64,000 nt of DNA from Datnioides undecimradiatus (taxonomy: Eukaryota > Chordata > Actinopteri > Lobotiformes > Datnioididae): positions 372,001 through 436,000 of the forward strand of contig WARS01002804.1 in assembly GCA_008933995.1 (NCBI GenBank), given 5' to 3'. Under the pieces are notes generated by a model that worked only from the letters and a program-made list of their open reading frames with translations, was not told the DNA's origin and did not search any database. Made by a program: the position numbers and the translations under genes. Within the stretch, counting starts at the first letter, position 1; each line of letters starts with the position of its first letter. Of this stretch, positions 36,291 to 64,000 are shown in pieces.

Positions 36291-38454
36291 AAGAGAGCGG
36301 CTGAGAGTCGACGGCGAGCTCGACGCGGCGGTTTCAAAGCGCAGCTCTCGGCTGAAAGTGACCAAATCTCCAGTGCAGCTCTGACTCACCAGTAAAGACT
36401 GAGCTAATATGGACGGTGGTGCAGTATCACAAACAACCACTAGTGGCCGCTAGATGGTAACAAATGTGGGTCTTGACTGTAAATTTGACCCTTTCGACAT
36501 ATTTCTTGATGATGCATTGTAAGATTTATCTGTGGGTGCATGTGTTTGACTGACAGACGTCTGAGCCTGTAGTCAGCTCTGGTGTTTAATGCCTCGTTCG
36601 GCCACCAGGTGTCGCCTCTTTTTGATAAAATGTGTGTTTTCTTTGTTCGGTAGAGCGCCAGAGTCCAGGTTTCACAGTCAGAAGGTCAGAAACCTCATCA
36701 CTAACAGTGTGTTTTACACATATACGGTCAGTTACATGATGCAGACAGCTGCACAGTTAAATCCCAGAGGCACCTTTGCAGGATTTTGCAGTAGAAACGA
36801 CAGTAAAAGGCAGTTCCCTACTCAGTTGGCTGATAATTCTACATAGTTCAGCCCTGTGAAATCCAATATGTTCATCATTTTAAGACAAAAACGCGATGCT
36901 CTTTTATGTTTGTGATCTGTTATCATACAGAAATCTAAAGGTTTAAATGTTCTTACTGCCCCTGACTTGACAAAGCTCTGCCTCTGTCTCGAGACGTTGC
37001 CTCCTTCCACAGCAGCCTCACCTCCATCACCACCACCGCCACCATCCATGTTTATGTTTCTGCTCTGTTGCGTCTCGCTTACATCACCCCTCCTCTGATC
37101 AGCCACCTAAATCATCAAAATACTGGAATCCTCTCAGCGCACTGAGCTCACACAGCTCAGATACACATCCGTACCAATGCATCTGATTAATTAAAGCTTT
37201 TAGTTGCAAGTTAAAGTGGAAGTAATGCGTCTCAGAACACCTGGACAGTTCAATCACAAAGCTGCATCAACAAAACTGTGGATTTATTAACGTTTAAAAG
37301 ATTAATTTGCAAATAATGCACCAAAAAAATCAAAATGCATGTGATCGACAACGACGACGAACAGTGATGGATTTACTTGTTCATTAGTGTTTGTAGGATC
37401 ATGTTCACACAAACAGGTTTACAGGAGGCCTAACTGTTCATCAGGTATGTAGAATAAAGCACGTTTGAAGGAAAGGAACTGAGGGGGGGCTGCGGCCTCT
37501 TCTTCTTCTTCATGTGTTTGCTGTAAACTTCCACAGCGGCCTGTTTTGCTTCGGTGCCAACATGTGAATCATGATGGTTTGGATACACGAACTGCAGAAA
37601 CACACTTATTGTACTGTGGAAAAACAGGAAGGAGACATCAACTTTGCCTGAGTCGTGGCACATTTTCCACTGTAACACCCTTAAAACTGGCCAGTTTACA
37701 TATTTAGGTGTATTATTTCTGCACTTCACTGGTATTTTTATTTAATATTTATCACATGATGTTGTATTTACACCTTTAATCATGATACCCTGTGATTTTG
37801 AATGATTTAAGAGCCATATTTCATGCTTTTAGTTAATTATGTTGAACAAAATATGAAATCTGGTGTATTTCCACATTTTATTCCATATATATCTCCAATT
37901 TTTTAAAACAAGAGTTGAATTACAAACTTAATGGGAAGCGTTGGGATGATTTTGACCTGTAGCTGCTGATTTTTTCAATCAAAATGCACATTTTTGGAGT
38001 ATTAGACAAAAATACGACCTCCCAGGAGTCCCAGCGCCTCCTGAGATTACGTTTACAGCTTTAATAAAGTAAATGTAATTTGGCCTAAATCCCGTGTTCC
38101 TGGGCAGTGTAGGTGAGCGGAGCCAGCAGCAGAGCAGGAAATCACTCACTAATGCACTTTCCCCCAAACACACAGGCTCACATATTGATTGTGGACGTGC
38201 AGCACCTCTGCTGTAACGTCTGTTTAGACGTGAACATCGGCTTTATGTGAGATATTTGGTTTTTCAGATTGTGTTTGACTCCCAGGCATCGGTATCAGTG
38301 TTTATTCCCATTAACCAGTGCAAACACTTAGAGCATTAACTGCTGTATTAATTCAATTAATGATCTAATGGGACCTTCGTTGTGAATTATTATTGTATAT
38401 ATATGTATATTTTCTGTGTATGAGTGTTGTTTTGTTTGAATGTTGGACAAAAAA

Positions 38455-38460
38455 AATAAA
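38455..38460 (+). terminator. Candidate + strand poly(A) signal (proximal)
   Basis: AATAAA followed within 25-50 nt by T-rich sequence. It could end the mir-124 host transcript early. Confidence 0.3.
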
Positions 38461-38897
38461 CAAATCAATATTTACTTGCTGCTTTTTGTCTTTCTTCTTG
38501 TTTTCACAGATTCATTCATTCATATATCAATAATTATTCAACACACATATTTAAGTTTGTTAATCGTTGTGGTCATTGTCGAATATTGATTAAATATCAT
38601 AAACTTCCTGGATTACATATGAAGTTTTTGTTATTCCTAATAAATGATAATATATTAAATTCATTTCTTTGGACAATTATTATATATAGAATTATCTTTG
38701 GTTGAACAGTTTGTAAGTTTCACAGTGGTGAAAACATACATGTGCACGTGTTTCACAATGCAAACAAACGACAAATCTGAAATAAACAAAAGCCACAAAA
38801 CAAAATGTGCAGACGTCCAGAGGAACTTCTCAGTAATTAAGGACATAAAACACACATGTGGGATTTATGGGATCTTCAGAGCGGCTGATCGATTGAC

Positions 38898-38995
38898 TGA
38901 TTTGATGATCAATTAATCATTTTAGACATTTTTCAGACATGTCAAGCATTCTGTAGTTGCCGCTTCATAAATGTAATGATTTGCTGCCTTTTGTT
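38898..38995 (+). repeat. Interspersed repeat copy (same family as 23027-23117)
   Basis: Aligns along its length with the earlier copy, including GATCAATTAATCATTTTAGAC-like, CAAGCATTCTGTAGTTGCCG and AAATGTAATGATTTGCTGCC. Confidence 0.6.
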
Positions 38996-39266
38996 GTCAC
39001 ACATGGTTGTACATGAAGAGGTTTTGGACAAAAGAAGAAACACCACGTTGCAGCGGTTAGCGGTTAGCTCACAGCAGAGCCTGGCAGCAGCTAGCACGGC
39101 TGCAGACTGATGATTTCATGTTATCAAGCTCAAAAAGAAAGAAAACAGTCTGTAACGTGGGCGTATTTAATGTTGTTTGTCTTAATATTTGGATGAATCA
39201 CTCGTCCATGTAGGTGGGAGCAAAAAAAAATATGTTTCATATTTTCTGCAGTGTTGTTTTTTTCTC

Positions 39267-39272
39267 AATAAA
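39267..39272 (+). terminator. Candidate + strand poly(A) signal (distal)
   Basis: AATAAA about 20 nt before a GTGTTTTTTGTGCTTTT downstream element, a strong cleavage-site arrangement. It is the best candidate end for a + strand transcript carrying mir-124. Confidence 0.4.
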
Positions 39273-39556
39273 ACCTTGAACTAAAACTGTCCCCGCGTGT
39301 TTTTTGTGCTTTTACCTCAACTACAGTACTAAATTGATATTTAAGTGCTTGTACGTGGGATTTAAAATATATTTTTAAGGCAACATTTTATCAAAATGTT
39401 TCCTTTATGACACTTGTGGGTATATAACAAGACGAGGCTCAGCCAATATGCTGACGACACTGTGGTTTACGAGTGTTAATGTCTGACTAAATATGACAAA
39501 ATGAGCACGTGACAATAAAAATAGCAAAAAAAGGGTAAAACGCTTGAAAACTCTCT

Positions 39557-39562
39557 TTTATT
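39557..39562 (-). terminator. ift172: Candidate ift172 poly(A) signal
   Basis: TTTATT on the + strand reads AATAAA on the ift172 strand, with T-rich sequence just downstream. It implies a 3' UTR of about 1.5 kb. An alternative hexamer lies at 40404-40409. Confidence 0.35.
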
Positions 39563-41095
39563 TAACAAAATACACTCCATATCAAACACACAGTAAAGGC
39601 ATTTCAGGAGACACCGGCGTCTGAAACACGTACAGGCGGGGGCAGCAGCTCACTCTCCGTGACTCTGCCGTCGAGCTCCAAACATCAGAAGCAGAAACTG
39701 TTACAGAAACCTTTGGCTTTAGCTCAGCGACGCCATCCTGAGAGAAAAGTCCTTCTGGTGAAACAAAGAGCGGAGACGGGCGATGCAGCGATACGGCTGG
39801 GGGAATGTGTTTCCATGGCGACGGCTCAGGATAAACTGACCAGCCAGTCGAACAAACAAAAGAAAATAAAGTGAGCGCAGGAAATATCAGTGGGAGGTTT
39901 GTGTGTCCTGTCCGTCCAGATGCCGGTGACGCAGGAGTCTGAGAATATTCTGGATTTCTCTTGTGCAGCAGCACAGAAACCACAAACACACACTCACACA
40001 CCGTCCTGCTGACAAGTACTCACTAGAGCGCCGAATGTGGATCCCTCCGCTGCTTAAAATAGTCCCTCACATTCCCTAGTTTAAACTACAGTGAACAGCT
40101 GTTTTAGGAAATGACTGAAATATTAAATATTAATTAAAACATTGTTCGTTTTATGGGATTTGTATCACAGGCTTTATCTTATAACATCAGCCAAAGAGCA
40201 CTTCAGACTACATGACACATATATATGTATGATATATTACTGGTTGATATTTGGATATTTAAATCTGATTTTAGATTTAACAGTTAACATTCAGATGCCT
40301 TCAGGTGCATCAGCTGATCCAAATGAGATATTACATATCTAATTAAATGACACGTCTTTGTCGTGTTTGGGGGAATACTTTGGGCTTTAATGGAAATTTC
40401 CTTTTTATTTTTTTTCCTTTTATCACATCTTTACAGCAAACACGAAGCTGCAGCTAGTAGCCTGGTTAGCTTAGCTTAGCACAAACACTGGAAACAGGGA
40501 GAAGAAGCTAAACACACGTTTCTGCTAAAACGTGTGTGTGTGTGTGTGTGTTTCTTGTCTCAGCGACTTCCTGAAGTCACTGTTGTTCGGAGCAAACAAA
40601 CCAGGTTTAACACGTTGACTAGTGCACTTTAAGCTAATTTACATTCAGACAGAGCCAAGCTAGCAGTTTTGATGCTAACTTAAGCCAGGCTAAACAAACT
40701 ACCTGCTGGCTTTAGCCTAGCTTAGCATATTTACCTACAGACATGAGAGTGGTTGGACACGGAGTACGCGGCTCGTTTTAAGGCCGAGTCTTCGGGTTAA
40801 ACTGCTTCAAACGGGAGCAAAGGAAAAAGCAACTGGACAAAATAAATGGACTCAGGGCAGAGAGCGTGGCTGCAGCTGCAGACGTGACTGAAGCAGTGCT
40901 CAGATCATCACGGACGGAGCTCGAGTTTACACAAAAGATGAATAAATAATTAAGTGACAGTAAAAACATAGACGGGGGCTGGTCCGGCTCTTTGTTTCGG
41001 GGCAGATGAGACCAACAACTGAGGAAGAGAAGAGCAACACTAACGGAGGAGTGTACATTAAGAAAAGAGTGTGTGTGTGTGTGTGTGTGTGTTCA
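39563..41095 (-). other. ift172: Probable ift172 3' UTR and flank
   Basis: There is no coding signal after the stop at 41096-41098. The stretch contains a (GT)n tract near 40531-40552, a TTAGCTTAGC-type repeat (40463-40520) and a 139-codon open frame at 39582-40001 that has no homologous look. Confidence 0.35.
40463..40520 (+). repeat. Interspersed repeat fragment (TTAGCTTAGCACAAACACTGG type)
   Basis: Same family as 19855-19915. It continues GGAAACAGGGAGAAGAAGCTA. Confidence 0.5.
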
Positions 41096-62428
<21,333 letters not shown>

Positions 62429-64000
62429 CTGAGGGTGAAAAGTGGGGTAGGGGAAAGACAAAGGAGGAGCGTGGGCAATGGATAAAACTAAAGACTGTGA
62501 CTCTACTCTGAGTGCCCACATGCTCTGGGATCAAGTCAATATTGTCATTAGGCCACCGATGAATCGGGCCTGCATCAACTTCTTTAATTAAACTTAAACA
62601 CGTTCAGTGGTAAATAAGATTAAGATTAAGAATTATTGTAATTCCAGCAGTTTAATATTATTATGGTGAGTCATCCTGTGTGAAAACTATCATTGTGTAA
62701 TAGAATAACGGCAGCAACAGTGTGAAACACTGTCGGATGCTGATGTCGCTGTCGTTATTCTATTGCTGCCGAGCGAAGCTGGCGTTTCACACTCCTCCAA
62801 TTTGAAAACCACAGTTGGCATTTAAGAACAAGGCTGGCGATGTAATCTGCTATTTTATGTTGACTTAGCGTTCCCGGAAAATACCAGAAAAAAAGACCAA
62901 AACCGTCAGGGAATGAGCAGATCCGCCTCACGGACTCGGTCTAGGGGGATCCAAAGCCCGCGCCGCCATGCCCGGTGTCCAAAAACCATTAAGCACGCAT
63001 CAGCACACGCACGGATACGCTGGAGTTTGCTGCAAACGCACACGCCATCCTTGCTACGAAACGTGTATCAATCCACCGCTGAAACTAGTCCCCGATAAAC
63101 TCTTTATTTCCTCACGTCTGAATACCTTTTAATATCAAAATCCAACAATAAACAGCTGTTTTAAGAAATTCCCGCAGCTTTTTAAAAAATTAAACGCTAT
63201 ATTACGATTGTTTTATCCAATATTTGCATCTTCTGTAGGAGCGAATAGGCTACAGACAAGTTCGGGAAGTCGGAGAGCATCGAGAGATGACTAACGCACT
63301 GTTGGTTTTGGTCTTTTCGCGTGATATTAATTGCTGTGTATGTGTTTTTTGGGAGATAAAGGTCTTATTTCAATATATAGAATACCTAATTTTACTTATT
63401 TTCATAATCTGAGCATGTAGATTATGAAAATGCATCCATTGCCTCTCAATAACACAGAACAAAAGCTGTTTTTTTCCCTTTTTTTAGCCCGTGGCACACT
63501 GTTAAGCTTGAGTTTCTGATGCAGAGCAACTCCAGCATTATGCGCTTTATGTAAAACGCATGTGTCGACCTTTAAAACTGACTATCGGTGCTAAATATCA
63601 CACTGTAACCCTGGTAATTAGCGTCAGGACATGACTTAGCATGAGAGCCAGGTCCTGGATGAATGCTACTGTCCTGACTAAAGGTGGGAACAGTCTCAGA
63701 CACCAGCACTTGGAAAACCGTCGTTCTGTCCTGACGTTCGATTTCCCGCCACGCTGTGTTAGCTAACGTATGCTAATCTGTGTCGCTGCGTCTTCGTCTC
63801 CTGAGTTTGATTTGTAAATTTCCATAAAGCCAACACATTCGATGTCTCTGCAGATGTTACAACAACATTAGCTCATCTGTGTGAGAGTTAAGCACCTGTT
63901 TGGTTTAATGGTTAAAGACCTGTTCGGCTGGGTGAGATGAGGAAAGTAGCGTCGGTTGCTAGGTAACGGACATAAGCGCTGCTAACTGAGGCTGGACTGA
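62429..64000. other. Start of a large ift172 intron (more than 1.5 kb)
   Basis: No exon encoding the preceding WD40 segment was found. It has AT-rich DNA and an inverted repeat at 62701-62762. Confidence 0.55.
62701..62762. repeat. Short inverted repeat (15-bp arms, about 32-bp loop)
   Basis: TAGAATAACGGCAGC (62701-62715) pairs with GCTGTCGTTATTCTA (62748-62762) at 14 of 15 positions. The loop contains a smaller palindrome, GTGTGAAACACTGT. Confidence 0.75.

Larger units (their letters stand above)
36219..36302 (+). ncRNA. mir124: pre-miR-124 hairpin
   Basis: The mature miR-124-3p sequence TAAGGCACGCGGTGAATGCC is present exactly at 36271-36290. The star arm CGTGTTCACAGCGGACCTTG-AT lies at 36232-36253, and the loop ATTTAAATGTCCATACAAT matches that of vertebrate mir-124-1. 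Outer pairs AGCCG/CGGCT and TCTCT/AGAGA close an 84-nt hairpin. miR-124 is the abundant neuronal microRNA that represses non-neuronal transcripts such as PTBP1 and SCP1. The hairpin lies about 6 kb upstream of msra and is divergent from it, which is the human 8p23.1 arrangement of MIR124-1 and MSRA. This supports orthology to mir-124-1 rather than the -2 or -3 copies. Confidence 0.97.
36303..39556. other. Region downstream of mir-124 to the ift172 3' end
   Basis: AT-rich, with no coding exon recognised. It holds + strand poly(A) signal candidates at 38455 and 39267 and an interspersed repeat at 38898-38995. Confidence 0.5.

Noticed and set aside
39582..40001. 139-codon minus frame
   Set aside because: Lies in the probable ift172 3' UTR, low-complexity Ser/Pro composition, no homologous look.

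Overview
The window looks like chromosomal DNA from a teleost fish, probably a percomorph. The evidence is vertebrate-type split genes with GT-AG introns, very dense (CA)n/(GT)n microsatellites, remnants of Tc1/mariner-like elements and other interspersed repeats common in fish, a vertebrate miR-124 hairpin, and two proteins that match vertebrate MSRA and IFT172. No prokaryotic operon, phage, CRISPR array or tRNA gene was seen.

Layout, left to right. (1) At 241-534 (-) lies the first coding exon of a gene that continues left out of the window. I could not identify it. A candidate promoter with an RFX X-box-like site and two CRE-like sites lies at 1460-1600. (2) msra (methionine-S-sulfoxide reductase A) fills 4780-30198 (-) in six coding exons. 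They join without a frame break into 235 codons, with the catalytic Cys at 72 and resolving Cys at 218 and 227. The long introns hold microsatellites, a 170-182 bp minisatellite, an inverted pair of a repeat carrying 53-bp tandem units, and a CpG-rich block. (3) From 30.3 to 39.3 kb is a region without convincing protein genes. It holds the mir-124 hairpin on the + strand (36219-36302), a candidate CpG-rich first exon for its host transcript near 33.4-33.7 kb, and a candidate poly(A) site near 39.27 kb. msra and mir-124 are divergent, as at human 8p23.1. (4) ift172 (intraflagellar transport 172) fills 41096-62428 (-). Thirty-four consecutive coding exons are visible, giving 1278 C-terminal residues plus stop. 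About 470 N-terminal residues, mostly WD40, lie beyond the right edge.

The genes do not form a pathway. msra repairs oxidised methionine in mitochondria and cytosol. miR-124 is the neuronal differentiation microRNA. ift172 is a core IFT-B subunit for cilia. The most interesting layers are a two-start arrangement in msra exon 1 (mitochondrial presequence versus a myristoylation-type start), the preserved msra/mir-124 block next to ift172, and the many ift172 splice sites set in TG/CA dinucleotide tracts. All exon coordinates were derived by hand from reading frame, GT/AG signals and phase matching. UTR limits are inferred.
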